Assembly: GCA_035566435.1 (NCBI GenBank)
Contig: DATMRF010000034.1
Location: forward strand, 124,001-188,000
Length of the DNA stretch: 64,000 nt
Reading direction: 5' to 3'
Source of the DNA: DATMRF01 sp035566435
GTDB lineage: Bacteria; Verrucomicrobiota; Verrucomicrobiia; Limisphaerales; UBA8199
Part shown: positions 1 through 7,559 of the stretch, in pieces
Layout of the letters: every line of letters starts with the position of its first letter
Position numbering within the stretch: position 1 is the first letter of the stretch
Notes under the pieces: generated by a model
Told to the model about the DNA's origin: nothing
Database searches by the model: none
Seen by the model: the letters and a program-made list of their open reading frames with translations, nothing else
Program-made: the position numbers and the translations under genes

Positions 1-185
1 ACGGACGAGAGGATCAACTCCAGCTCCTGGACCAGGACGCTTTTGACTTCGAGGAACTCGTGCTCATCCTCGTTGCTGAACTTCTTGCTGCGCGCGAGGG
101 TGACGAACTGGTTGAACTGTTTCCAGCATTCAAGATGGTTTTCCATCCGCGAGATGAGAACTTCGACTTTTTTGTTTGTGCTCAT
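1..185 (-). CDS. Small unknown protein, 3' end outside window
   Basis: The reading frame starts at an ATG on the minus strand and stays open to the window edge, giving 61 residues. The product is hydrophilic and looks helical (begins MSTNKKVEVLISRM, then charged Glu/Lys-rich stretches). There is no signal peptide or membrane segment. It lies 10 bp after the roadblock gene and has the same orientation, so it is probably the third gene of the response regulator operon. I do not recognise the family. Too short for the gene-finder cutoff but well supported by frame and context. Confidence 0.55.
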   Translation of the reverse strand, partial: MSTNKKVEVLISRMENHLECWKQFNQFVTLARSKKFSNEDEHEFLEVKSVLVQELELILSS

Positions 186-195
186 AGGCTGAGGT

Positions 196-504
196 TCAGT
201 TTTTGGGTGAGGCTTTGAACAAATCTTTAGGCTTGAGAAAAACGACAGCGCCGCCTCGCATTTCACGAGCGGTGATCTGCAAGCTGGCAAAATGGAGGTT
301 GAGCTCCGTGAGCGGCATCTGGGCCTTGCGCGCCTCGCGGAACAGGCCGAGGATGTGGGTGCCGATTTCCTGCAGCATTTCCGGACCGAACGCGGACGGG
401 ATCGTCGTCGCAATAATATTGGCGTCGCGGTCCAGCGTCACACTTCCATGGGGCAGCCTTTGGACGTCGGGACTGGCTTTCGCAAATAGCTTTAAGATTC
501 CCAT
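196..504 (-). CDS. Roadblock/LC7-like small protein
   Basis: 102 residues from the internal start MGILKLF. The open frame extends upstream to 564, but that extension lies wholly inside the preceding gene, and the 504 start gives the usual short overlap (13 bp) with its stop. A GGTGG stretch lies just before the start. The sequence has the roadblock/LC7 pattern: a strand with a D-x-x-x-N-I turn near residues 25-30, a helix rich in Leu and Phe, a strand, then a closing R-G-G-A-V-V-F-L-K-P segment. Roadblock proteins dimerise and act as regulators or GAPs of Ras-like GTPases such as MglA. Its partner may be the MglA-type GTPase encoded divergently at 4084. The family assignment rests on pattern only. 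Confidence 0.6.
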   Translation of the reverse strand: MGILKLFAKASPDVQRLPHGSVTLDRDANIIATTIPSAFGPEMLQEIGTHILGLFREARKAQMPLTELNLHFASLQITAREMRGGAVVFLKPKDLFKASPKN

Positions 505-1586
505 GACGCCACCAGTTTTCTGCTTTGATCCCTCAGGCGCGAGGCCTCCGCGCTCGCCGGCCACCCAACCAGGAAGGCCTTCCCCTCGTGCGAAAGCATG
601 ACGATCCGCTGGCTAAGGCCTTTGCCTTCGAGATGCGACCACGGACCCGCTTCAAGCCGTTGCGCCAAATGCTGGCAGGACGCCTGCACCTGTCCCATCC
701 AGCGTCCGATTTCTTGCGTGGCGTCAGTGCCCCAACCGACGGCGTTGCCCGGCGCCGCTTCGTCCAGCGAGACCACGAAATCCGCGCCTTCGCGCGTTAA
801 CGCTGCCAGGCGCCAAACGGTATGGCGGTGGTCCGCCTGCTCGGCCTCTTCGGGAGACGTGGTGTGTTCCGGCGCCGCGATTTCATCCATCGCCTGGGCG
901 GTCTCCAGGAGCAACGCGTTGAGCGGTTTGGTAATGGTGCGCTCCCGGGCGGGCTCCGGCGGCAGGTTTTCGAACGTGCCGGATTTCCATCCCAGGATTC
1001 TCTGGAACGCGGCTTCCCCGCGCGCGCCTTCCGTCTCAGCGTCCACCAACTCGCCGCTTTGGAACCAGAGGCGGCCGACCAGCGAGCCGCGCGTCACGCG
1101 CAGTACCGTCGAGCTCTGCGACAGCGATTCCATTTGCAGAATATCCATCAAACCCTTGCTTTGGACGCCGCGGAAGCCCCCCTCGCCATCGCGTCCGAGC
1201 AGCGACTCGATGCATTGGAGGAACATCTCCATGTCCTGCCTGGTGTTGGGTTTGAGCCAATACATGTCCACCCCGAGGGCATAAGCGCGGGACCGAAACT
1301 GTTCGTCCTGCACCCCGGTGATCACCACGGTGCGTAGCTCCGGAAAGCTTCGGCGGACAATCGAAAGCACCTGGATCCCGTCCATCTTTGGCATGCGCAG
1401 GTCGCAGACCAGCAGCCGGAACGAATCCGCCCTGAGCATGGAAAGCGCGCGCGCCCCCGTGCTCGCGCTGAAAACCTCGGGTTGGCTAGGCAACGCCGCG
1501 AGCAGGCCGCGATAAGTCTCCACCAGCCCCGCGTCATCATCAACAATGAGAATCTTGGGGCGCGTCTGTTTTGCTTCCTGAGTCAT
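492..1586 (-). CDS. Response regulator with DUF4388 (PATAN) domain
   Basis: 364 residues. Residues 10-125 form a receiver domain: acidic pair at 16-17, phosphoacceptor D62 in CDLRMPKMDG, Thr90 and Lys112. Residues about 135-235 match the DUF4388/PATAN fold seen in cyanobacterial and deltaproteobacterial motility regulators (GFRGVQSKGLMDILQM start, GRLWFQSGELVDAE core). The last 110 residues are a separate alpha/beta segment that may be a degenerate roadblock-like domain. It is probably the first gene of a three-gene operon followed by a roadblock protein. No histidine kinase is adjacent. The output is likely protein-protein interaction rather than DNA binding, as no helix-turn-helix is seen. 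Confidence 0.82.
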   Translation of the reverse strand: MTQEAKQTRPKILIVDDDAGLVETYRGLLAALPSQPEVFSASTGARALSMLRADSFRLLVCDLRMPKMDGIQVLSIVRRSFPELRTVVITGVQDEQFRSRAYALGVDMYWLKPNTRQDMEMFLQCIESLLGRDGEGGFRGVQSKGLMDILQMESLSQSSTVLRVTRGSLVGRLWFQSGELVDAETEGARGEAAFQRILGWKSGTFENLPPEPARERTITKPLNALLLETAQAMDEIAAPEHTTSPEEAEQADHRHTVWRLAALTREGADFVVSLDEAAPGNAVGWGTDATQEIGRWMGQVQASCQHLAQRLEAGPWSHLEGKGLSQRIVMLSHEGKAFLVGWPASAEASRLRDQSRKLVASWES

Positions 1587-2216
1587 CTCGTGATCCTGGT
1601 CGATCCCGTCTCAAACATCAAAACCTAAGCGGCTTCCGCTGACGTCTCATAGCAAAGCCTGTTCCCTGCTCGCCGCCAATCTTAAAATTTCGCCAGGCTT
1701 TGCCCAATCAACCGCTTTCAGGCCGGCCCAGGGGGCGGCAACACTCGGGTCGCTCCCGGCGGCTCAACCCTCAGAATCGCTGCCTTTCCGCGAGGGTAAT
1801 CGTGATGTTCGCATGGATTTGTGGGCCTAATCAATTTTGAGAATCCTTCCCACAGCCTCGTTTCTGGGCATTTCACGTTTCCAGTGGCATGCGGAGATCT
1901 TCGTTCGAAGCCCCTTCAAAGGGCGGAAAGACAGGCAGCAATGAGACAACCCCAGTCCAGTGATGAGACAACGGGGACCACCCTTAAGTCTGCGAAACGG
2001 CGCTCCCAGCCGGCTGTTGCTGACCGTCTTTGGCAACCTTGACGACATGCCGCTAGGGCTGGCGAGCTTGCGTGGACGGTGCGGGCACCTCCGGCTTAGC
2101 GTGGGGTTGCGGCGGGACAGTGGGGTTGGAGCTCTCCTGTCGGGCGCTTTGTGCCTTCAATGGCATGCTTCCTGCAAACGTTGCGCCCAGAAGCAGTTCA
2201 ACCGAAACAGACCAAT
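1587..2216. other. Divergent intergenic region, 630 bp
   Basis: This spacer separates the regulator operon on the minus strand from the roadblock/MglA operon on the plus strand, so it must carry both promoters. Open frames of about 73 codons occur on both strands at 1821-2048 but mirror each other and resemble no family. I could not identify a convincing promoter, repeat or RNA gene in it. Confidence 0.4.
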
Positions 2217-4079
2217 ATGTTTGGCTTCCTTAAAAATTTGATGCGCAAGCCGCAGGGCCCCCCAGCCGGAGGCGACTATACGCCCGAGCCCGGGGAGGTA
2301 GCAAACGAGCCGGAACTCGAATCTCAGATGCCTTATCCGGTCTCGCCTGCCGGCAGCCGCAACCCACGATTGGCGCCAGCCTCCCGGCCAGTGGCGCACC
2401 AGAACGGCAGAGGGGTGGAGCTCTCGCTGCAAAACATTCTTAATAATCTGCCCTTGGAATTGCAGCCACGAGTGCGCCAGCCCGACGTCGGCAGCATGAC
2501 CATTTCGGTGCCGTTGGAGAAAATCCTTGCCCAACTCTCCCGAGGCGCAGTCAGAGTTTCATTTGGTGAATTGCGCCAGGCTGCGCCCGAAGTGTTCACG
2601 GTCGAGAACGATCGCGACAGGGTACTGGTCGCTCTGCCCCTGGCCGATATCCTCTCCCGCCTGAACCCGGCGTTAATTACTCGCCGGCGCGTGCAGCGAC
2701 AGATCGAAGTGCCCGCCGACATCAGCAGCCCTTTCGATGGCGATGGCCAGGGCCTGGTGTTCTCGGTCGGTCCCGCTTCGCGGACCTCCGAACCGCCTGC
2801 TCCGATGCCCCCGCGGCATACGGCCCCGCCGCCTGCGCTGCCGGCTACGCCCGTCGCGCCGGCTCGAACAAACCTGCCCGCTACGCCGGTCGCTCCCGCT
2901 CGCGCTAATTTGACCGTTGCGCCCACTCCGCCGCCACCGAGCGCTGCAATACCTTTGACCCCGCTGCGGCCAAAGGCCGCACCCTCTGCCCCAGCGCCGG
3001 CCGCGGCGATACCGCTGACGCCTCTTCGGCAAAAGCTCGTTCCTGCGCAACCGGCGTCCCCGGCGGCGGCAGCCCCGCGTCTAACACCTCTTTCTCCGCC
3101 GACTCCGCCGGTCCCACAACCTCCACCTGCATCCAACAACATTTCGGCGCCGGATGAGTCGCTGGGTTTGAGCGACGTTGAGGCGGCCCGGGTGCCGGCT
3201 TCTGCTGCTCAGCCGGCCCGGCCGGTGAGCGTGGCAGAGCCACTGATCGTCGGTCTCGCCAGTCTGGCCGATGCGTGGCCGGACGCTGTCCGCAAGGAAC
3301 TCGTCGATCTGAAGCTGGTTGAGGCGAAAGTGGCACTCCCCGCCAACGCGGTCGAGCAGGCCCTCAAGCAAGGCCGGATTTCTTTCTCCTGGAAAACGCT
3401 GCGCTCGTGGATCAAGCCGGCCATTCTGCCGGCCGCGTCCGCAAACGACGGAGTGGTGCTTGAGCTCCCTTTGAAAGTCGTTGCTCCACTGTTCTTGAGC
3501 CGCCAACACGAAGCCGCCAAGCATCAGCAGAAGGTGACGGTGGACGAGGAAATCCCCAACCTGTTTTTCGGATTCCCGCGGCCCGAAACCGGCGTGCCGG
3601 TGGCGGCAGCGACCGCGCGGCCTGCCGATACCAATTTCTACGTGTGGGAGGAAACTTCCGACACGGCACGGGTGGATCGCAGCGAGGTCAAACGTGCCAC
3701 GCCGACGCCGGGAACCAAGTTCGTGGAGAAGTACGCGACACCCAACGAGGTGGTCTCGCGCGCGGCGGCATTGGAGGGAGTCTTGGGCGCCTTGATCGCC
3801 TTGCCGGACGGCCTGATGGTGGCCAACCGCCTCCCGCCCGAGCTGAACGCCGACACCCTGGCGGCTTTCCTTCCTCAGATTTTCGGAAAGGTCAGCCAGT
3901 GCACCAAGGAACTGCGCATGGGCGAGTTAAACAACCTGAATTTCACAGTCGGGAATGTCCCCTGGAAGATTTTCCGGGTGCATTCGATTTTCTTCGCGGC
4001 CTTCGGGAAAGCGGGCGAACCGCTCCCGACGGGTCAACTGGCGGCGCTGGCCGCCGAACTGGATCACAAACCAAGATAA
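2217..4079 (+). CDS. Large roadblock-domain protein with Pro/Ala linker
   Basis: 620 residues from ATG at 2217 (MFGFLKNLMRKP). A GTG at 2151 would add 22 residues with no better ribosome site. Two related segments of about 75 residues occur near residues 75-150 and 350-430; both have the pattern L-P-x-x-x-I/V-x-x-x-L-x-x-G-x-I/V-x-x-S-F. They are separated by a long low-complexity Pro/Ala linker containing repeated TPLR and TPVAPAR units. The C-terminal 110 residues look like a roadblock/LC7 domain (VVSRAAALEGVLGALIALPDG and onward). It lies 4 bp upstream of the MglA-type GTPase and is likely co-translated with it. Inferred role: scaffold or regulator of that GTPase. Confidence 0.65.
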   Translation: MFGFLKNLMRKPQGPPAGGDYTPEPGEVANEPELESQMPYPVSPAGSRNPRLAPASRPVAHQNGRGVELSLQNILNNLPLELQPRVRQPDVGSMTISVPLEKILAQLSRGAVRVSFGELRQAAPEVFTVENDRDRVLVALPLADILSRLNPALITRRRVQRQIEVPADISSPFDGDGQGLVFSVGPASRTSEPPAPMPPRHTAPPPALPATPVAPARTNLPATPVAPARANLTVAPTPPPPSAAIPLTPLRPKAAPSAPAPAAAIPLTPLRQKLVPAQPASPAAAAPRLTPLSPPTPPVPQPPPASNNISAPDESLGLSDVEAARVPASAAQPARPVSVAEPLIVGLASLADAWPDAVRKELVDLKLVEAKVALPANAVEQALKQGRISFSWKTLRSWIKPAILPAASANDGVVLELPLKVVAPLFLSRQHEAAKHQQKVTVDEEIPNLFFGFPRPETGVPVAAATARPADTNFYVWEETSDTARVDRSEVKRATPTPGTKFVEKYATPNEVVSRAAALEGVLGALIALPDGLMVANRLPPELNADTLAAFLPQIFGKVSQCTKELRMGELNNLNFTVGNVPWKIFRVHSIFFAAFGKAGEPLPTGQLAALAAELDHKPR

Positions 4080-4083
4080 CCAT

Positions 4084-4698
4084 ATGGCGATAATCAATCA
4101 GGCGACAAAAGAGCTGCAGGTCAAAATCGTCTATTACGGACCGGCGATGGGCGGCAAGACCACCAACCTGGTCCAAGTCCACGATCATGTGCAGACCGCC
4201 GCTGGCAATAAAGGCAAGCTGGTCTCGTTGGCCACGAGTTCGGACCGCACGCTGTTCTTCGATTTCCTGCCCATCGAAGCCATGTCGATCAAAGGCTTCA
4301 AGACGAAGTTTCAGCTTTACACCGTTCCCGGGCAGGTCATCTACAACACCACCCGGCAACTCGTCCTCCGCGGCGTCGATGGCATCGTCTTTGTCGCCGA
4401 TTCCCAATACGAGAAAATGTCCGAAAACGTGGAGAGCTTTACTAACCTCGACGAGAACCTGAAAGCACTCAAGCTCAACCTTGCCGAAATCCCTTACGTC
4501 TTGCAGTACAACAAGCGGGATCTGCCCAACGTGGCCCCGGCCGAGTACATGGAGTTCCTGCTCAACAACCGCGAGGTGCAGGTGCCATCTTTCTCTTCCG
4601 TCGCGCACAAGTGTGAAGGCGTGTTCGAGACGCTCAACATGATCACCCGAATGTTGTTGCACAAGTTCGTCAGCCAGGGCACCCCGCAGTACGCATGA
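4084..4698 (+). CDS. mglA: MglA-type small GTPase
   Basis: 204 residues, the normal size for MglA. G1 is GPAMGGKT at residues 19-26, the G2 region has Thr56 in RTLFFDFLP, G3 is the MglA-type TVPGQVIYN at 80-88 in place of DxxG, and G4 is NKRD at 143-146. An upstream in-frame ATG at 3955 lies inside the preceding gene and is rejected; ATG 4084 gives the conserved N-terminus. MglA controls front-rear polarity and motility in Myxococcus together with the roadblock protein MglB. Here it is flanked on both sides by roadblock genes. No gliding or pilus genes are in this window, so its effector is unknown. Confidence 0.9.
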   Translation: MAIINQATKELQVKIVYYGPAMGGKTTNLVQVHDHVQTAAGNKGKLVSLATSSDRTLFFDFLPIEAMSIKGFKTKFQLYTVPGQVIYNTTRQLVLRGVDGIVFVADSQYEKMSENVESFTNLDENLKALKLNLAEIPYVLQYNKRDLPNVAPAEYMEFLLNNREVQVPSFSSVAHKCEGVFETLNMITRMLLHKFVSQGTPQYA

Positions 4699-4699
4699 C

Positions 4700-5179
4700 A
4701 TGGCCACGCTGCCTCAACTTATTGAGGAGGACATCGAGCGCCTCGATGACGCCTTGCGGGAGTTGCTCGAAAAGAGCGACGCCACGACCGCTTTGATCAT
4801 CGACAAGGGCGGTTTCCTGCTCACCAGCCAGGGCGATGCCCGGCAGTTCGACACCACCACCATTGCCGCGCTGGCGTCGGGCGCCTTCATGGCCAACCAA
4901 ACCATTGCCAACCTCGTCCACGAAACCAGCTTCAACAGTGTTTATCAGCAAGGCGAAAAGTTCAGCATGTTTGTGATCTGTGTCGACGAGAATTGCCTGA
5001 TGGTGATTATCTTCAAGGCGCAGGTGAGCGTCGGTGTCGTCAAATACTACGCTGTTCCCGCCGCCGCACAGGTCGCCGAGCAAATGGTGCGTGCTCAGGA
5101 GCGCGACCCCGGCGCGGGACTCGATCTCTCCGAGCTCAACCTCGCCGACACGAGCGGGCTGTTTAAACGCAAAGGCTGA
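4700..5179 (+). CDS. Roadblock/LC7 protein, MglB-like
   Basis: 159 residues starting one base after the mglA stop codon, indicating translational coupling. The core has the roadblock pattern: I-I-D-K-G-G-F-L-L near residues 33-41, IAALASGAFMANQ helix, then F-V-I-C-V-D-E-N-C-L-M-V-I-I-F strand pair. In the MglA/MglB pair the roadblock dimer acts as GTPase-activating protein, so this is the best candidate GAP for the preceding GTPase. The gene closes the operon; a strong inverted repeat follows at 5191-5265. Confidence 0.82.
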   Translation: MATLPQLIEEDIERLDDALRELLEKSDATTALIIDKGGFLLTSQGDARQFDTTTIAALASGAFMANQTIANLVHETSFNSVYQQGEKFSMFVICVDENCLMVIIFKAQVSVGVVKYYAVPAAAQVAEQMVRAQERDPGAGLDLSELNLADTSGLFKRKG

Positions 5180-5190
5180 CACGCCTACGT

Positions 5191-5265
5191 GCTAAAACGT
5201 TAAAACGTTAAATCGTTAAGAAGGCGTGCTGTGACACCCAACGGTTAACGTTTTAACGTTTTGGC
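5191..5265. terminator. Long AACGTT-rich inverted repeat between convergent genes
   Basis: Arms 5191-5211 and 5245-5265 pair over 21 bp with one G-T wobble; the inner 18 bp are perfect. The loop is 33 nt. Each arm contains repeated AAAACGTT units. It lies between the convergent ends of the roadblock gene (5179) and the CDGSH gene (5277), where a bidirectional terminator is expected. There is no classic GC stem with T-tract, so it may instead be a dispersed repeat. A related motif occurs at 18337-18374. Confidence 0.5.
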
Positions 5266-5276
5266 GGCGCCAGAGG

Positions 5277-5513
5277 TTATAAACTGGCGTGTGTCCCATC
5301 GCAAAACGGGGTCGTGTGCGAATGCTTGCAGGCGCACCAGGCGACCGTTTTGGCTGCGGTGATTTCCACCTGCTTTGGCCCAAGCCCTGTGCCTTTATGC
5401 GAACCGTCGCAGAAGGGTTGGCTTCTTGACCGTCCGCACGCGCACCACCAGTAGGTGCCGGGCTCGACTTTTTGCACGATGGGCGATTTCTGGAAGATAA
5501 CAGGCTCACTCAT
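5277..5513 (-). CDS. Tandem CDGSH-type iron-sulfur protein
   Basis: 78 residues with two CDGSH motifs, each supplying three Cys and one His for a 2Fe-2S cluster: C24, C26, C35, H39 and C60, C62, C71, H75. The short double-motif form is common in bacteria and resembles the mitoNEET-related MiNT/CISD3 group. No signal peptide or membrane helix is present, so it is cytosolic. It lies 14 bp downstream of the M20-like gene in the same orientation and may be co-transcribed. The physiological role of bacterial members is mostly redox or Fe-S handling; the substrate is unknown. Confidence 0.9.
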   Translation of the reverse strand: MSEPVIFQKSPIVQKVEPGTYWWCACGRSRSQPFCDGSHKGTGLGPKQVEITAAKTVAWCACKHSHTTPFCDGTHASL

Positions 5514-5527
5514 AATCGGATTTGTGT

Positions 5528-7039
5528 TTATCCTGCACCCAACTCATGGAGATACTCGACGAAGGAAAATACGGCGCCGTCGATGCCTTCGATTTGCCGG
5601 TTCGTGGACTCAATGACGTAATACTCATCCGGTGCGTGAGCGCCGCTGCCGTGGCCCAAGCCGAAATGGCCGGCCGGCAACCGGAGTGGCGGGTTCGTGA
5701 AGACATAGCCGGGCCAGGAGCCGGCGCTCCGTGGCCAAAGCAGGGGATCAATGCTATGCCGGCGGTAGACTGCGGTTTGTGCCTGCACCAGCCCGGAATC
5801 TGCCGGAGTGCTGTTCGGATCATATCCGCCGGTCATGTTCACCTCGATATCGCCAAAGCCTCGTTTAGCCAGGTGCTGTTTCAATGCGGTGAGCGCCTCC
5901 TGTGCCGTCATGTCCGGCACCAACCGCAGATCGAGTTTGGCTACCGCTCGGTGCGGCAGGATCGTTTTGCCGCCGGGCCCTGTGTAGCCTCCTACCAATC
6001 CCTCGATGTTTACGGTCGGGCGGGACACCAGCCTTTCGAGGGCCTCTTCCCAGACGACGTCGTCGACCCAATGTTCGACGCTTAACAGCTTCTTCGTTTG
6101 CGCCTCGCTCATCCGGCGCGCCCCTTCCGCTACCATCGCCTTTTCGGCCGCGCTGATGGGCCGCGCCTTGTCGGCGAAGCCTTCGATGGCCGGCGTATTT
6201 CCGTCCTTCGACACGAGAGTGGTGAGCGCCTGAACGAGGTGCCAGGCGGGGCTATCAAGCCGTGCTTTGTTTGACGAGTGAATGTCCTTGCGGGGACCGC
6301 GTCCCCATTTTTCGCCACTCGAGACGAGTTCAAGTTCGATCACTCCTTTGGCGCCGAGATCGATCGTGACAACGCCATCGAGGTCCTGACTCGCGGAAGG
6401 CATGAAGATGCCGGCGCAACGCGCCAGCGCCGCCCGGATCTCGGGTCGACCGACGATTTGTGGAAAATGCGGCGAGCCGATTTCCTCCTCCCCTTCGGCG
6501 ACGAGCACCAGGTTGACTGGGATTTTGCGCCCGGCGCCGCGGATCGCGTGCAGCGCGGCGAGCATCGCCGCCTGCGGTCCTTTTTGGTTCACGGCGCCGC
6601 GCCCTACGACCACCTGGCCCAGGCCTGGCTTGTTTAACAACGTCGCCGACCAGGGCGGCGAAGACCACTCTGCCGGGTCCACTTGCTTCACGTCATACAT
6701 GAAATACAACCCGATAGTGCGTGGCGCGCCCGCATCCAGTGTCGCGAAGACGCCCGGCTGGCCGTCGGTCGGCACTCGCGTGGCCTGCTGAAACCCCGCC
6801 TCCCGCAGCAACTGCATCATCAGCTTGCAGCCTTCAGACACTTCACGATTTTCGGCAGCAATCGACGGCTGATGAATCCATTGTTGCAGCCGTCGCACAC
6901 TCTCGCTGTGGCGTTTCCTAATCTCGGCGCGAATCGGCTCCAAATCCTTAGTTGCGGACCGGCCGTCGCTCCGGCAGGCAAAAACGACAGCGCCCGCAGC
7001 GGCTCCTTTGAGAAAGGCTCGGCGATTCATGGATGTCAT
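5528..7039 (-). CDS. Tat-exported M20-family peptidase homologue with altered metal site
   Basis: 503 residues from MTSMNRRAFLKG; a further ATG at 7030 or an upstream start at 7084 is possible. The N-terminus is a twin-arginine signal (RRAFLKG, hydrophobic stretch, then a Cys at position 22 that could be a lipobox variant). The M20 fold is clear: GEEEIGS at 183-189 holds the catalytic Glu pair, the dimerisation domain has D-I-H-S, and a late GAHAPDEY supplies the C-terminal His. The usual first metal ligand His in GHxDVxPVDP is Met114 (YFMYDVKQVDP), with Asp116 kept. The bridging Asp of RGASDDKG is replaced by Asn151 (RGAVNQKG). It may use a different metal or be non-hydrolytic. Confidence 0.8.
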   Translation of the reverse strand: MTSMNRRAFLKGAAAGAVVFACRSDGRSATKDLEPIRAEIRKRHSESVRRLQQWIHQPSIAAENREVSEGCKLMMQLLREAGFQQATRVPTDGQPGVFATLDAGAPRTIGLYFMYDVKQVDPAEWSSPPWSATLLNKPGLGQVVVGRGAVNQKGPQAAMLAALHAIRGAGRKIPVNLVLVAEGEEEIGSPHFPQIVGRPEIRAALARCAGIFMPSASQDLDGVVTIDLGAKGVIELELVSSGEKWGRGPRKDIHSSNKARLDSPAWHLVQALTTLVSKDGNTPAIEGFADKARPISAAEKAMVAEGARRMSEAQTKKLLSVEHWVDDVVWEEALERLVSRPTVNIEGLVGGYTGPGGKTILPHRAVAKLDLRLVPDMTAQEALTALKQHLAKRGFGDIEVNMTGGYDPNSTPADSGLVQAQTAVYRRHSIDPLLWPRSAGSWPGYVFTNPPLRLPAGHFGLGHGSGAHAPDEYYVIESTNRQIEGIDGAVFSFVEYLHELGAG

Positions 7040-7559
7040 GAGAAAACGTTTGCAATCCCCGCCGTCGGGCGCAAGAAGAAACAACTCAACATCGGTAACC
7101 CCGGGACCGGCGCCCCGCGGTTACTTACCAGCGGCCGCGTATGGACCGCACGGCGGCGGAGAATCGGGGCCAGGCGGCCAGGCGGGATCGGGATTCCGAG
7201 GCTATCGTCGAGTTAAGCCATTGTCTGAAGGAGAGCGGATTGCTGGCCGGCAAGACGTCACTGGACTCCGAAGCGAGTCGTTGCCAGGGAGGGGCGGAAA
7301 GGGGATCTGCCGTCGAGCCGAATGGTGGCGACTCAAGCGATTCGGTCAGTAAAAACGCGCCTGCGCTGAGAATTGATGAACTATAAGCGGGCAGTTCCTG
7401 GCGACGTTTAAGGTCGGCGAGTGGCTGACTGAATTTCGTCGCAGCGAAAGACTGGGGAGGAGTGGGAGACTCGCTCTGGTCGCGACGCAGCATCATATTC
7501 AGAACGTAAGCTCAACGAGCCCGCTCGCGCGACTAGGAGATTCCTGAGCGGCCTTCGGG
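7040..7559. other. Intergenic region, 520 bp
   Basis: This spacer lies between the end of glpD and the start of the M20-like gene, both on the minus strand. It holds a plus-strand open frame at 7141-7386 (81 codons) and an antisense one at 7125-7496. Neither resembles a known family nor has a ribosome-binding site, so I do not call either. It should contain the promoter of the M20/CDGSH unit. Confidence 0.35.

Noticed and set aside
1821..2048. Overlapping 73-codon frames on both strands
   Set aside because: They mirror each other and have no family or ribosome site.
2333..3142. Gly/Ala-rich antisense frame
   Set aside because: Comes from the Pro/Ala linker of the roadblock protein read backwards.
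7141..7386. Plus-strand 81-codon frame in the glpD/M20 gap
   Set aside because: No ribosome site and no recognisable sequence.
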